A stretch of DNA of 64,000 bases from Fundicoccus culcitae (GCF_024661895.1 NZ_CP102453.1:1922001-1986000), one strand, 5' to 3'; positions 41,214 through 50,681 are shown, counted from the stretch's first letter. Numbers and translations: made by a program. Notes: a model not told the origin generated them from the sequence alone.

Positions 41214-42686
41214 TTATTTGTTATTAAATTCTTGTGGGTGGCGACGACGGAGTTCTTCAATGGCCCAACCACGGCCAGTATCGCGGAGACGGTCAAGGTA
41301 GGCAGGTAATTCGCCTTTGGCATGCAGCGGACCCCCTTCTTGAAGCACCGTCCACATGGGATCTTGATAAGGGGCTTCTAAGGTCGATAGCATCTTATCT
41401 TGCCAGTTCATCAAACGATAAACGGCATCTCGCACTACTTCTGGATGCTCTTCTGCCACATTGTTTTGTTCATAAGGATCGTCCTGGACATTATACAGCA
41501 TTTCAGGTGGAAATAGGTGGTAACCATCATGATAGGTTCGTATATACAACCAATCATCAAAACGAACCGAGCGTTGAACGACATGAGCCATCTGTGACAA
41601 AATCAGTTCATCGCGACCTTCACTAGGATCATTATTGATTGAATGTAGGAAGCTTTCGCCATCCCAATAATCGGACTGAGGTAAACCAAAATATTCGGCT
41701 AAGGTGGGCAATAAATCTAAGGAATAATGCAAACCCGTATTGGTCGTGCCACGGGGAACATTGGGCATTTTTAAAATTAAAGGAATATTCGTCGTCGGTT
41801 TATCTGCTGTAGCATGTTCCGCATAGATACCAAATTCACCTTGGTTTTCACCATGGTCAGCTGTAATAATAATCGCCGTATCCTCGTATAAATTATGGTC
41901 TTTTAAGTACTGAATGATTTTCCCAATATAAGCATCGGCATAGTGAATACCTATATCATAGCCATCAATGAAGGTTTTTAAATCGTCAAAGTTTGATAAT
42001 TTACCTAGAGCTCGTGGATAATCTTTATGGGCGTTTGAATTATACATACCAATCTCTTGTGATGTATGGGGCCCAACGGTTTGCATATGTTCCGCTAAAA
42101 GTTCCTCTGTATAAAAAGCTTTTAAGGGCACATCTTCAAATGGATTTCCATATGACGCCGGCGTACGATAAGGCGTATGGGGATCCCAATAATTCACGTA
42201 TAATAGCCAATTATCGTCTTGGGCATGGCTTTTTAGCCAATCCATGACCACGGGTGTGATTTCATCGGCGCGTTCATCGCCCTTTTTGCCGGTATTATAT
42301 ATTTCATTGAAACCAGCATAAAAATGCCAGGCAGAATGCCGTTCAGCAAAAGGACTAACTAGGGCGGTATTGAGATTCAGTTGGTTTTTCAAGTAACCTA
42401 CCAATCCAAAATTGGCTAACTTATCTTGAAAACCGCGGTCGGGTCCGTCATTACGAAACTCAGAGGCCACACCTCCATGATTCACCACGCCATTATGAAT
42501 CCCAAAGCGACTGGATATAAAAGCCGAGCGCGACGGCAAACAAGGTGCATCAGAAGTATAATAATTAGTAAATTTCATGCCATCTGCAGCAATCTGGTCA
42601 ATGTTCGGTGAGGTTTGACGATGGTATCCATAGGCGCTTAAATGATCAGGTCGGAGTGAGTCAATATCAATTAATAAGATTCTCAT
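41214..42686 (-). CDS. Type I sulfatase family protein
   Basis: A 490-residue alkaline-phosphatase-fold hydrolase. Metal ligands begin at IDIDSLRPDHLSAYGY (residues 6-21). The modification motif CLPSR has Cys49, Pro51 and Arg53, where the cysteine must become formylglycine for activity. ITADHGENQGEFG near residue 270 supplies further ligands. There is no signal peptide, so it works inside the cell, on a sulfated sugar taken up elsewhere. No sulfatase-maturing enzyme or sulfated-sugar transporter lies in the window. AAGGAGCC precedes the ATG. A phosphonate or phosphodiester substrate is possible. Confidence 0.88.
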   Translation of the reverse strand: MRILLIDIDSLRPDHLSAYGYHRQTSPNIDQIAADGMKFTNYYTSDAPCLPSRSAFISSRFGIHNGVVNHGGVASEFRNDGPDRGFQDKLANFGLVGYLKNQLNLNTALVSPFAERHSAWHFYAGFNEIYNTGKKGDERADEITPVVMDWLKSHAQDDNWLLYVNYWDPHTPYRTPASYGNPFEDVPLKAFYTEELLAEHMQTVGPHTSQEIGMYNSNAHKDYPRALGKLSNFDDLKTFIDGYDIGIHYADAYIGKIIQYLKDHNLYEDTAIIITADHGENQGEFGIYAEHATADKPTTNIPLILKMPNVPRGTTNTGLHYSLDLLPTLAEYFGLPQSDYWDGESFLHSINNDPSEGRDELILSQMAHVVQRSVRFDDWLYIRTYHDGYHLFPPEMLYNVQDDPYEQNNVAEEHPEVVRDAVYRLMNWQDKMLSTLEAPYQDPMWTVLQEGGPLHAKGELPAYLDRLRDTGRGWAIEELRRRHPQEFNNK

Positions 42687-42872
42687 TGTTATAGGCTCCT
42701 TATTGGTGGATTTTACAATTTAATTATACTACACCTAAAAATCAGCTTAAATTTATAAGGCTTGAAATGAGTTAGCTTTTTATACTACGGGAGATCTATT
42801 TCATAAAATGAGCTTTCTAAAAATCAAAAAATCCGAACTTTTAGTGATAGTTATCAGGATAAACCCACTGAT

Positions 42873-43607
42873 CTACATCAACTCTCCAAACCGTTCCAAC
42901 ACGATTTGTATAGCCATATCCCAATATTCCCAATTATGATCGCCAGGGTGTTCTAAGTATTCATAATTTTCAATCTGCGTTTGTGCTAATTGCTTAAACC
43001 CACGGTTATCTTCAATTAAGAAGTCTTCCGTTCCACACATTTGTAAGAAATACGTTTCTTCATATGTCTGCGTCTTCAACAAGTGAACGAGATTATTTTC
43101 ACTTTTTGCAAAATACCGTTTGGAGCGAAACACGCGTTTGAGTTCATCATTTCGCTCCTTATCACGTTGCCACAAAGCCAGCACATCTACAGCACCCGAT
43201 AATGAAGCAGCGCCGGTAAAGTAATCGTCCTTGTTTAAAGCCCATTTAAAGGCACCGTAACCGCCCATTGATAACCCAGCAACAAAGCGTTTACTCTTAG
43301 GATTAACTTTGAACCAGTTTTCTATATGAAGGGGCAATTCAGTCGTTAAATAGGTCCAATAATTTTGGCCCATATATTCATCCGCATAATAACTCAAACG
43401 CACTTCTGGCATCACAATCAAAAAATTATAGTTTTGGGCATAGCGCAATAATGATGTGTTATCTAACCAAGCATTGCAGTCATCTGAGCGACCATGCAAC
43501 AAATACATAACCGCTGTTTCACTATCTAGTTTATCCGGCACAACAGCATTGATATCGATAGCTTGACCTAAGGCTTCAGACCGGAAATTTATTCGAAAAG
43601 TTGGCAT
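42873..43607 (-). CDS. Esterase of the tributyrin esterase (EstA) family
   Basis: A 244-residue alpha/beta hydrolase. The nucleophile elbow is GLSMGGYGAF with Ser113, and the histidine lies in HPGDHNWEYWD near the C-terminus. The early YLLHGRSDDCNAW gives the oxyanion region. The pattern is that of EstA of lactococci and of S-formylglutathione hydrolase-like esterases. The ATG at 43607 has GAGGAG seven bases upstream; the longer frame starts five codons earlier. It has no signal peptide, and is transcribed alone. A natural substrate cannot be named. Confidence 0.88.
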   Translation of the reverse strand: MPTFRINFRSEALGQAIDINAVVPDKLDSETAVMYLLHGRSDDCNAWLDNTSLLRYAQNYNFLIVMPEVRLSYYADEYMGQNYWTYLTTELPLHIENWFKVNPKSKRFVAGLSMGGYGAFKWALNKDDYFTGAASLSGAVDVLALWQRDKERNDELKRVFRSKRYFAKSENNLVHLLKTQTYEETYFLQMCGTEDFLIEDNRGFKQLAQTQIENYEYLEHPGDHNWEYWDMAIQIVLERFGELM

Positions 43608-43730
43608 TTTTTTGCTCCTCATTAACCGTGGTATTTATTTAAAAGTATAACATACAAAGGTAGCTCTCCTTAGCTTTTTGAAAAAAATATGCTAAACTGT
43701 GCTTAATCGAAAATGAAATGAGGGATACTT

Positions 43731-44690
43731 ATGAGCGAGACAGTTCTTGAGTTAAATCAAGTGAGCAAATTTTATCAAAAACAAGCTGCTATTGAAGACA
43801 TTAACTTACACATTGAACAAGGCGAAATAATTGGTATTGCTGGCCCTAATGGTGCGGGTAAAACAACCCTTTTGAAAATCATTGCGGGACTTATTCCTAA
43901 CTTTCAAGGCTCCTTGTCACTTTATCAATCTCAAAATAAAAGGCAACTTGAAAAAGCCCGTCATCAACTAGGGGCACTAATTGAAGCGCCGGCTTTTTTC
44001 CCAAATTTATCAGCTAGACAAAATTTAACTTATTTTGCGATTCAACGGCAAATCAAAGACGAGACGCGGATTGATGAAGTTTTAGACTTAGTCCACTTAA
44101 ATCATACCGGCAACAAGAAATTTAAAAGTTTTTCTTTGGGTATGAAACAACGCTTGGGGATTGCCTTGGCTTTGATTCATCGACCAAAATTACTTATTCT
44201 TGATGAACCGATAAACGGCTTAGACCCTGAAGGGATTATTCAACTGAGACAGTTGTTTAAATCGTTAGCTCAAAACGACAATATTACCTTAATTATTTCC
44301 TCACATATTTTAACGGAGCTAGAAAGTATTGCGTCCCGCTTTTTGATTATTGATAACGGCCATATCATTGATCAATTTACCCATGCAGAACTGATGGAGC
44401 GTAAAAAACCAGTGATTAATATTCAAACCAATGACCTAGCGCGTACAGTCACATTAATCAATGCGCATTATCCAACGATTAAAATTGAACTAGTTGAAGG
44501 CAAACTCCAACTGGTAGATTTCGATATTGAACCTTATAAAATCAATGAACTTTTGGTCCAACAAGGTTTACAAGTCAGCGCTTTTTATCATCAAGTATAC
44601 CCACTGGAAGAGCTCTTTATGGATATCATTTCTAAAAACCGTGGTCAAACTTCGTCCGTTACTAGCACCACCGAATCAGAAGTTAAGTAG
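43731..44690 (+). CDS. ABC transporter ATP-binding protein (BcrA/LanF-like)
   Basis: A 319-residue ATPase. Walker A is GPNGAGKTT, signature FSLGMKQR and Walker B LLILDEPINGLDPEG. A C-terminal extension of about 90 residues follows the core. The signature with SLGM is the form of the BcrA/LanF group, which gives self-protection against peptide antibiotics. It is followed 11 bases later by its permease gene. GAGGGATACTT precedes the ATG. The substrate is unknown, and I see no biosynthetic genes nearby. Confidence 0.88.
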   Translation: MSETVLELNQVSKFYQKQAAIEDINLHIEQGEIIGIAGPNGAGKTTLLKIIAGLIPNFQGSLSLYQSQNKRQLEKARHQLGALIEAPAFFPNLSARQNLTYFAIQRQIKDETRIDEVLDLVHLNHTGNKKFKSFSLGMKQRLGIALALIHRPKLLILDEPINGLDPEGIIQLRQLFKSLAQNDNITLIISSHILTELESIASRFLIIDNGHIIDQFTHAELMERKKPVINIQTNDLARTVTLINAHYPTIKIELVEGKLQLVDFDIEPYKINELLVQQGLQVSAFYHQVYPLEELFMDIISKNRGQTSSVTSTTESEVK

Positions 44691-44701
44691 GAGGAGTTAA
44701 T

Positions 44702-45451
44702 ATGTTTCGATTAATTCGTAGTGAGTTTTATCAATTACTAAAAAGCCGTTCCTTTTACATTTTTAGTTTAGCAGCTATTTTACTAACCTTATTAACTGTT
44801 TTGGGTATTTATTATGGCAATACCTATGAAGAAGGCACAGAAATACTCATAAGAATGTTTGTCACCCCTGATCTCATACTTGAAATTTATGGTGGTATTC
44901 TTACATTTGTTGGTCCTTATATCTGCTTTATCGTCGCTATTATTGCCTTTAGTGACGAAATCAAATTGCGGACGTTTATCAATTCCATCAGCTTTGGTAT
45001 CCCGCGGTATAAAATTTATTTAAGCAAATTTCTCATGAGTCTTTTTCTAGGAATTATTGGGATTAGTTTATCTTATCTTACCTTGGTTATAAGCTATCAA
45101 GTCCTTATCGGTGGCCCCAGCCAGCCTTTTATCGATTTTATTCTTGATTTTATTGTCATGCACATTCCGCTTTGGGCTGCCTACCTAAGTCTCTTTATCC
45201 TTTTCCGCTTTATGTTTTCGAGCGGCGCTATCGACATGCTGATTATCATGCTCTGGAGCTTTTTACCATTAATCCTCAGCACCATCAATCGTCCATGGGT
45301 GCAATCCATTCGACCCTATCTAATCAACGAACTTGCCCTTCCTAGCCAAACTAGCTGGTTAGGCATCGACCAAACCATTTATATCAGTTTCGCCTACGTC
45401 ATCGTCCTTTTAGCCCTTGGCATCTTCCTCTTCAATCGAAAAGAAATCTAA
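44702..45451 (+). CDS. ABC-2 family permease (partner of preceding ATPase)
   Basis: A 249-residue membrane protein with about six hydrophobic helices (near residues 17-38, 68-88, 110-135, 150-170, 178-195 and 225-243). The N-terminal MFRLIRSEFYQLLKSRSFYIF is typical of BcrB/LanE-type permeases. It has AGGAGGAG before the ATG. Only the ATPase is next to it, so the transporter is two-component. Its role is inferred from that partner. Confidence 0.83.
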   Translation: MFRLIRSEFYQLLKSRSFYIFSLAAILLTLLTVLGIYYGNTYEEGTEILIRMFVTPDLILEIYGGILTFVGPYICFIVAIIAFSDEIKLRTFINSISFGIPRYKIYLSKFLMSLFLGIIGISLSYLTLVISYQVLIGGPSQPFIDFILDFIVMHIPLWAAYLSLFILFRFMFSSGAIDMLIIMLWSFLPLILSTINRPWVQSIRPYLINELALPSQTSWLGIDQTIYISFAYVIVLLALGIFLFNRKEI

Positions 45452-45472
45452 CTACCTATCTCTGCCTAAAAC

Positions 45473-45512
45473 AAAAGCTCCAACCACCTGTTAGCATGGT
45501 TGGATCTTTTGC
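45473..45512. terminator. Bidirectional terminator
   Basis: AAAAGCTCCAACCA pairs with TGGTTGGATCTTTT (one mismatch) around a ten-base loop, with T-rich ends on both strands. It closes the ABC-2 genes and the methyltransferase gene on the opposite strand. Confidence 0.85.
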
Positions 45513-45524
45513 TCTGTTCATTCC

Positions 45525-46034
45525 TTAAATATTTGCCTTTTCCAACTGAAGTAACTGTTCTTTCATCGCGACACCTTCGCGATAGTTAGAAATTTTACCC
45601 CTTTTGGTCACTACGCGGTGGCAAGGCACCACAATTAATAGGGGATTAGAACCAACAGCACTACCTACAGCTCGATCAGCCCCCTCCCGTCCAATATTAT
45701 GTGCGATTTCTGAATATGTCATCGTTTGTCCATAGGGAATCTTTTGAAGTTCAGCCCATACCTCAGCTTGAAAGTCTGTCGATTGAACGTCAAATGGAAG
45801 ATCAAACGCTTTGCGTTCACCAGCTAAATAGGCTTTGAGTTGTTCAATATAGGGTAGAGCCTTTTCTGGATTTGGAGAGCGTTTTTTTTCAAGTTGCTTT
45901 GTCTCCCATTTAGATAAGCTCTCACTCGAACCAATAAAACACAAGCCAATGTCTGAAACGACTACATACAGCGTGACTTCTGCAAAATTAAACTCGCCAT
46001 AATAATAGGTCTTATCCTCAGATTGTATAGCCAT
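45525..46034 (-). CDS. O6-methylguanine-DNA methyltransferase
   Basis: A 169-residue suicide repair protein that takes the methyl group of O6-methylguanine onto a cysteine. The active site is IVVPCHRVV near residue 138, and IPYGQTMTYSEIAHNIG is the DNA-binding helix-turn-helix. It overlaps the upstream Ada-type gene by 17 bases. AGAGGAGC precedes the ATG. The pair matches the adaA-adaB arrangement of B. subtilis, so its expression is likely induced by alkylation. Confidence 0.93.
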   Translation of the reverse strand: MAIQSEDKTYYYGEFNFAEVTLYVVVSDIGLCFIGSSESLSKWETKQLEKKRSPNPEKALPYIEQLKAYLAGERKAFDLPFDVQSTDFQAEVWAELQKIPYGQTMTYSEIAHNIGREGADRAVGSAVGSNPLLIVVPCHRVVTKRGKISNYREGVAMKEQLLQLEKANI

Positions 46035-46599
46035 TGTTTTGCTCCTCTCTTAGATGATTATTACGATATTGCTTAGGTGTTTGCTTAGTATATGCTTTGA
46101 ACAAGGTCGAAAAGCGTGAGGCATTCGCAATCCCAACTTTTTTAGCAATTTCCTTAATCGGCAAAGTAGTTTGTTTCAAATATACTTTGGCATGTGTCAG
46201 CCTCACATGATGGACATAGGCTAAAGGTGTCATCCCCTTAACGTCTGTGAACACCCGATGCAAATGAAAGGGACTGCCATGGCAATCGTCGGCAATTTGT
46301 TTCAGCGTTAAAGGTTTGGCATAGTTATCGTCTATATATTCCTTAATGTACAGTACCCATTCATCATTGGGTAACCGCCTACCAGCAGAATTACATCGCT
46401 TGCAGGGTCTATAGCCCGCTGCTAATGCTGCCTCAGGGGTAGGATAGATGGTCACATGGTCAAAATTAGGTGTTCTTGATTTACAGGAAGGCCGACAAAA
46501 AATCCGCGTTGTTTGGACAGCATAAAAAAATTGCCCATCATAATCCTTATTGTTTTCCATAATAGCCCGCTTTTGTTCTTCATTCGGTCTCACAGCCAT
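46018..46599 (-). CDS. AdaA-type methylphosphotriester sensor and AraC regulator
   Basis: A 193-residue regulator of the adaptive response. The N-terminal Ada zinc domain has IFCRPSCKSRTP and GYRPCKRC, whose cysteines bind zinc; one takes methyl groups from phosphotriesters. The C-terminal AraC part has LKQIADDCHGSPFHLHRVF and ASRFSTLFKAYTKQTP. The ATG at 46599 has GGGGTGATAAAA upstream; the longest frame begins seven codons earlier. It lacks the methyltransferase domain of E. coli Ada, which is supplied by the next gene. It likely activates its own operon. Confidence 0.92.
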   Translation of the reverse strand: MAVRPNEEQKRAIMENNKDYDGQFFYAVQTTRIFCRPSCKSRTPNFDHVTIYPTPEAALAAGYRPCKRCNSAGRRLPNDEWVLYIKEYIDDNYAKPLTLKQIADDCHGSPFHLHRVFTDVKGMTPLAYVHHVRLTHAKVYLKQTTLPIKEIAKKVGIANASRFSTLFKAYTKQTPKQYRNNHLREEQNNGYTI

Positions 46600-46676
46600 T
46601 TTTATCACCCCGTTAAACACATTTTACTCCCAATCCAAATAAATACCTACCTTTATCGACTAAAAAAGCAAGATAT

Positions 46677-46728
46677 GAAAAGCTCCAACTACACCCTTGC
46701 TTGTATACAGGTAGTTGGAGCTTATTAT
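46677..46728 (-). terminator. Terminator after Gfo/Idh gene
   Basis: Perfect 13-base arms (AAGCTCCAACTAC and GTAGTTGGAGCTT) around a 19-base loop, with TTTTC beyond on the minus strand. The arm sequence is close to that of the terminator at 45473. Confidence 0.85.
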
Positions 46729-46749
46729 AGTTGTTGATTAATAGACTAG

Positions 46750-47868
46750 TTAATCTTTCGATTGGAAAGTATCCTGAAGATACTGAAGATACTCACTTAA
46801 ATCAAATACTTGCCCATTGGAACGCACCGATTCAGTTGCTTTCACGCCTACAACCACACTCATCATACCATCGGCCACACTCGCTCTAGGTTCTTTATCA
46901 TCTAAGACATACTCAACAAAGGCTTGGCAAATTTGCGGATCAGCCCCGCCATGCGAACCCGTTGTTTCTTTCATTTGGATTTCTAGATCGCTTTGATCAT
47001 GTAAGGAATCTGTCTGCCGTGTCTTTATAAAAATCTTCTGATTAATATCATCATTTTCGATACGACCTTTGGTACCAATAACCGTGTAGTTCCGAGAATA
47101 TTCAGGTGTAAAGTGATTTTGTAAATAAGCCGCTTTAACCCCGTTTGCTAAATCCATAATTAAGACATTATTATCCTCAACATCAATCTCAGCTTCTTCA
47201 TTATGCACTAATTTATCCGCTTGAAAATTCGCTTCATCATTATAAAAATCTAATGAACCAAAAGCTGACACGCGTTTCGTGTAGCTACCGGCTAACATAT
47301 GAATCACATCAATATCGTGCGAAGCTTTTTGCAACAATAGAGAATTAGTATACTTGGCATTACGATGCCAATCTTGATAATAATAGCGACCACCAAAACC
47401 AACAAAATGCCGTACCCAAATAGCTTTCACATCGCCAATAAAGCCTTGATCTATATAATATTTCATTGTTTGATACATAGACATATACCGCATATTGAAG
47501 CCAATCATTAATTTAACATCGGTTTTTTGCCAGGCTTCAATAATGGTTTGACAATCTTCAATATGAATCGCCATCGGTTTTTCTAGATAAATATGCTTGT
47601 TAGCTTCAAGCGCTGCTAAAACATGTTCGATATGCAAATAATCCGGTGACAAAATAGCAACAGCATCCACATCATCCCGCTTAAGTAACTCATGATAGTC
47701 CTTAGTCACAAAGACATCCGCACCAAACGCCTCTTGAGCTTTCACCAATTGCGCATCATCCAAATCCGCCACCGCCGTTACCACTGAACGTCCCTCAAAT
47801 TGATGCCAATATTGTCCGATATAACCGCGCATACCATAACCAATTATCCCAATTCTTAACTGATCCAA
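46750..47868 (-). CDS. Gfo/Idh/MocA family oxidoreductase
   Basis: A 372-residue NAD(P)-dependent dehydrogenase for a sugar or sugar-like alcohol. The Rossmann motif is GIIGYGMRGYIGQYWH at residues 7-22. The family EKPMAI motif occurs as YLEKPMAIHIEDC near residue 96, and KASHDIDVIH holds the catalytic-site histidines. It begins at TTG 47868, with GGGGGAAG upstream. It stands alone on its strand between two terminator-like regions. The substrate is unknown. Confidence 0.88.
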   Translation of the reverse strand: MDQLRIGIIGYGMRGYIGQYWHQFEGRSVVTAVADLDDAQLVKAQEAFGADVFVTKDYHELLKRDDVDAVAILSPDYLHIEHVLAALEANKHIYLEKPMAIHIEDCQTIIEAWQKTDVKLMIGFNMRYMSMYQTMKYYIDQGFIGDVKAIWVRHFVGFGGRYYYQDWHRNAKYTNSLLLQKASHDIDVIHMLAGSYTKRVSAFGSLDFYNDEANFQADKLVHNEEAEIDVEDNNVLIMDLANGVKAAYLQNHFTPEYSRNYTVIGTKGRIENDDINQKIFIKTRQTDSLHDQSDLEIQMKETTGSHGGADPQICQAFVEYVLDDKEPRASVADGMMSVVVGVKATESVRSNGQVFDLSEYLQYLQDTFQSKD

Positions 47869-47910
47869 ACCGCTTCCCCCTTACATAAATATCGCTTGTA
47901 TTAGAAATAA

Positions 47911-48690
47911 CTAGTTTAATGCTTCTCTTGTTTGTAATAATAAGAGGTATTCTTCTAAAACTAAACCATGACGAAACATATATTCGGCATGTTCATAACC
48001 CACATAGCGATAATGCCATGGTTCAAAGTAGTAACCGGTCAAATGGGTTTTTCCTTCTGGGTATCGTAATATAAAACCATATTGATAAGCATTTTCAGCC
48101 AACCAAACGGCTGAGTATTGATAAGCATAGTCGGCCGACAAGCCGCCGCCTATATTGACCCAATCATAACCTAGTAAGTCGAAAACTAAGCCTGTATTAT
48201 GCTCTGAGGCATTAGCCGGTGCATAATAGCGGTCAGTTAAATTGATAGCATCTGCTTGGGAATAACCTTCAGCCAAGTAGGCATTAATGCGGACGGTACG
48301 ATTATAGGTTTGTTCTTCAATCGTTCGGTAAGCCGAGACAACATCATAATAGATCCCTTGGGCAGCAGCATCGTTGATCATTTGGTAATAATAACCACTG
48401 ATGGCACTATCAAACATTTCACCCTTGTCAGTATAAGCAAAGTCCATCCATAAATCAGATTCAATCGGATGCAGGGCATTAATTAACATAAGGTTGGGAT
48501 CCGAAGAAGTGGCATTTTCGGGTAAATCTTCTAATAATTCTTGCAAGCTAGCACCTGATTTGGTTGCTACAATTAAATCTAAAGTAGTCGGCTGAATATA
48601 AGCATTTGCCTGTACCTTTAACGATTGTAAAGGCAAGATGAGCATTATAAGAAAGCCTAATATTCCTAGTTTAGACAGTCGTTTTGTCAT
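47911..48690 (-). CDS. Secreted D-alanyl-D-alanine carboxypeptidase (M15B, VanY-like)
   Basis: A 259-residue exported zinc peptidase that trims the last D-Ala of peptidoglycan stem peptides. A signal peptide (MTKRLSKLGILGFLIMLILP and on to VQANA) is followed by VVSAYRTIEEQ, the zinc motif SEHNTGLVFDLLG (His and Asp) and EPWHYRYVG (catalytic Glu and zinc His). These are the four M15B elements. AAGGAC lies before the ATG. It has no cell-wall anchor motif. In this context it is more likely a housekeeping wall enzyme than a vancomycin-resistance protein: no vanHAX-type genes are near. Confidence 0.92.
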   Translation of the reverse strand: MTKRLSKLGILGFLIMLILPLQSLKVQANAYIQPTTLDLIVATKSGASLQELLEDLPENATSSDPNLMLINALHPIESDLWMDFAYTDKGEMFDSAISGYYYQMINDAAAQGIYYDVVSAYRTIEEQTYNRTVRINAYLAEGYSQADAINLTDRYYAPANASEHNTGLVFDLLGYDWVNIGGGLSADYAYQYSAVWLAENAYQYGFILRYPEGKTHLTGYYFEPWHYRYVGYEHAEYMFRHGLVLEEYLLLLQTREALN

Positions 48691-48776
48691 GGTTAGCCAT
48701 TGTCCTTTTCTTATTTTTTATGACATAATCATAGCATAATTTTCTGAAAATAAAGCGATATTTAGTTAACAAAATA

Positions 48777-50651
48777 TTAATTTTCTATGACGCCGTTTTC
48801 TATGACTAACAGAGCTGTTCCACCTTCAGCAATGGCGGGTAATTCAAGGCTTATCTGCCTATCTTCGGCAGTATATGCTTTGCCGCTATAATAATCCATG
48901 AGAGTCGCATCATTCGAATCAACGTCAATGGTGATTGTTTGTGGCGTATCTGCTAAATTGAAGGCGAGATAAACACTTTCGCCATTATAATTCCGCTCAA
49001 CTAACACCCATTGTTCGTCGTTAGATCCTGCAATCATTTTTCGATTACCACGAGCTAAAATCTCCGCCTTATCTTTTCGGAATTGAATCAAGGTTTGATA
49101 GTGGTCTAAAATTGGATTGTTATCAACATTCTCCCAATCAAAATCATAGCGGTTATCATAAACCGGCCAGTTATTGGCACCACTTTGACCTAATTCTTCC
49201 CCATAATAGATGACCAGCTGACCCTTAGCCGTTAATTGTAATGAAACAGCAACCAGATATTTGCCTAAATCATCTTCAAGGCTATATAAAAAACCATCTT
49301 CGTCGTGGCTGCTTAAGAATTGTCCCAGTGTCGCATTACTTTGGATGCTTTGATTACGAATTTCTAGATCCCTTTCAGCTCCTTCCATGAGGCCATTAAC
49401 AAATTGATTGGCAATCGTTTTAAAGCCAAAATCCAAGACGCCATCCATGGTTCCTGAACCTAAGTAGCCACCATCACTACGATGACTCGCTCCCCAAGCC
49501 TCACCCATCATATGTATATTAGGATTAGCAATGGATGCTTGATTTTTAAAGTATTGCAAGGTTGGCATATCGACATGTTTGATGGTATCCACCCTAAATC
49601 TAGCAATTTGATTGCCATTAGGGGTTGTTGAACGTTCAATCCAGCTTTGTTGCCAGTCAACAATTTGCTCTCTTACGGCTGGATCTTCTGTTATAAAATC
49701 AGGGAGTCCAGATAAAGACATGGTTAAATCATTACGTCCCGGATCAAGCCGAATCATATCCGCAAAGCGCTCGCGGTCTTGGTCAGTCGGATAGCCTGCC
49801 GGAGGGTTTGAGAGGTCGCCATCATTCGGATGTAAACCATAGCCGGTATGGTTTAAAACCACATCTACCATAATTTTGATATCATTATCTGCTGCGGTGT
49901 CAATCATCTCATGAAATTCCGCTAAAGTTCCTAAGTGCGGATTTAATGCTTCGAAATTTAAGCCCCAATACCCATGGTAACCGTAAAAACTCCCTTCAGG
50001 ACCAGCAAATGACGTGTCATAATGGATATTTTCAACAATAGGCGTAATCCAGATAGTCGTTATCCCTAAATCACTCAAATAGTCCATCTTCTCGGTAATC
50101 CCTTTGAAATCCCCGCCTTGATAAACTCCTCGTGGATTGTCCGCCGTCGCATAAGCTAAATCATAAGGATTATTGTTGTCAGGATTGCCATCATAAAAAC
50201 GATCCGTTAACATGAAATAGATAATTTCTTCATCCCAATCCGTTTGATCAGTTACTTCTGGAGAGACTACTTCTGCTTCAACCACATGCGTAAATGTATC
50301 CCCGTCTTCTGTTGTAGCACGGATAGGGACTTCATAAACACCCGCGGGTATATCGACGGCTACATTAACGGTTAGTTGCAAAAGCTCGGGTGAAATCGAA
50401 ACCGAATCTTTGCCACCCAGTTGACTCAAATCCGCATACATTGATTTCATAGGTACAATCGCTTCAAGTGTTAATAAGGTCTGTTTGCCATGCTGAAGGG
50501 TATCTTCAAACGTGCCTTCGAGCAGTCTTAAGGTATTTTCAGTGGCTGTCGTATCATTAGCTTGAATGATGGTTAGCGGTTGAATCTGTGTGATTGGACT
50601 CATCAACAGAGCAATAACTAAACTTTTCTTCATTAAATACTTGTTCTTCAT
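48777..50651 (-). CDS. Secreted alpha-amylase, glycoside hydrolase family 13
   Basis: A 624-residue exported enzyme that cuts alpha-1,4-glucans. After a signal peptide (to about residue 31, TIIQA-ND) an Ig-like N-terminal domain (about 40-135) precedes the catalytic barrel. The GH13 motifs are DVVLNHTG, FRVDTIKHV with the nucleophile Asp355, MGEAWG with the acid Glu384, and LSSHDEDG with Asp450. A C-terminal beta domain follows. The start at 50651 uses GAGGGG; a longer frame starts four codons earlier. It lacks a sortase motif, so it is released. A cre-like box precedes the ribosome binding site. Confidence 0.93.
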   Translation of the reverse strand: MKNKYLMKKSLVIALLMSPITQIQPLTIIQANDTTATENTLRLLEGTFEDTLQHGKQTLLTLEAIVPMKSMYADLSQLGGKDSVSISPELLQLTVNVAVDIPAGVYEVPIRATTEDGDTFTHVVEAEVVSPEVTDQTDWDEEIIYFMLTDRFYDGNPDNNNPYDLAYATADNPRGVYQGGDFKGITEKMDYLSDLGITTIWITPIVENIHYDTSFAGPEGSFYGYHGYWGLNFEALNPHLGTLAEFHEMIDTAADNDIKIMVDVVLNHTGYGLHPNDGDLSNPPAGYPTDQDRERFADMIRLDPGRNDLTMSLSGLPDFITEDPAVREQIVDWQQSWIERSTTPNGNQIARFRVDTIKHVDMPTLQYFKNQASIANPNIHMMGEAWGASHRSDGGYLGSGTMDGVLDFGFKTIANQFVNGLMEGAERDLEIRNQSIQSNATLGQFLSSHDEDGFLYSLEDDLGKYLVAVSLQLTAKGQLVIYYGEELGQSGANNWPVYDNRYDFDWENVDNNPILDHYQTLIQFRKDKAEILARGNRKMIAGSNDEQWVLVERNYNGESVYLAFNLADTPQTITIDVDSNDATLMDYYSGKAYTAEDRQISLELPAIAEGGTALLVIENGVIEN

Positions 50652-50667
50652 TTTACCCCTCATTTTC

Positions 50668-50681
50668 CGTAAGCGTTTTTT
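50668..50681 (-). promoter_or_regulatory. cre-like site before amylase
   Basis: The box at 50668-50681 holds AAACGCTTAC on the minus strand, the same core as in the cre-like site before manA. It fits the cre consensus less well at its ends. It lies 16 bases before the amylase start, a place suited to roadblock repression by CcpA when glucose is present. Confidence 0.4.

Noticed and set aside
43731-45451. Bacteriocin immunity locus
   Set aside because: The ATPase and permease resemble LanFE/BcrAB, but no precursor peptide or modification gene is adjacent, so I call it only an ABC-2 exporter.
47911-48690. Vancomycin-resistance VanY
   Set aside because: Only the carboxypeptidase is present, with no vanHAX, vanRS or ligase gene nearby; a housekeeping wall enzyme is more likely.
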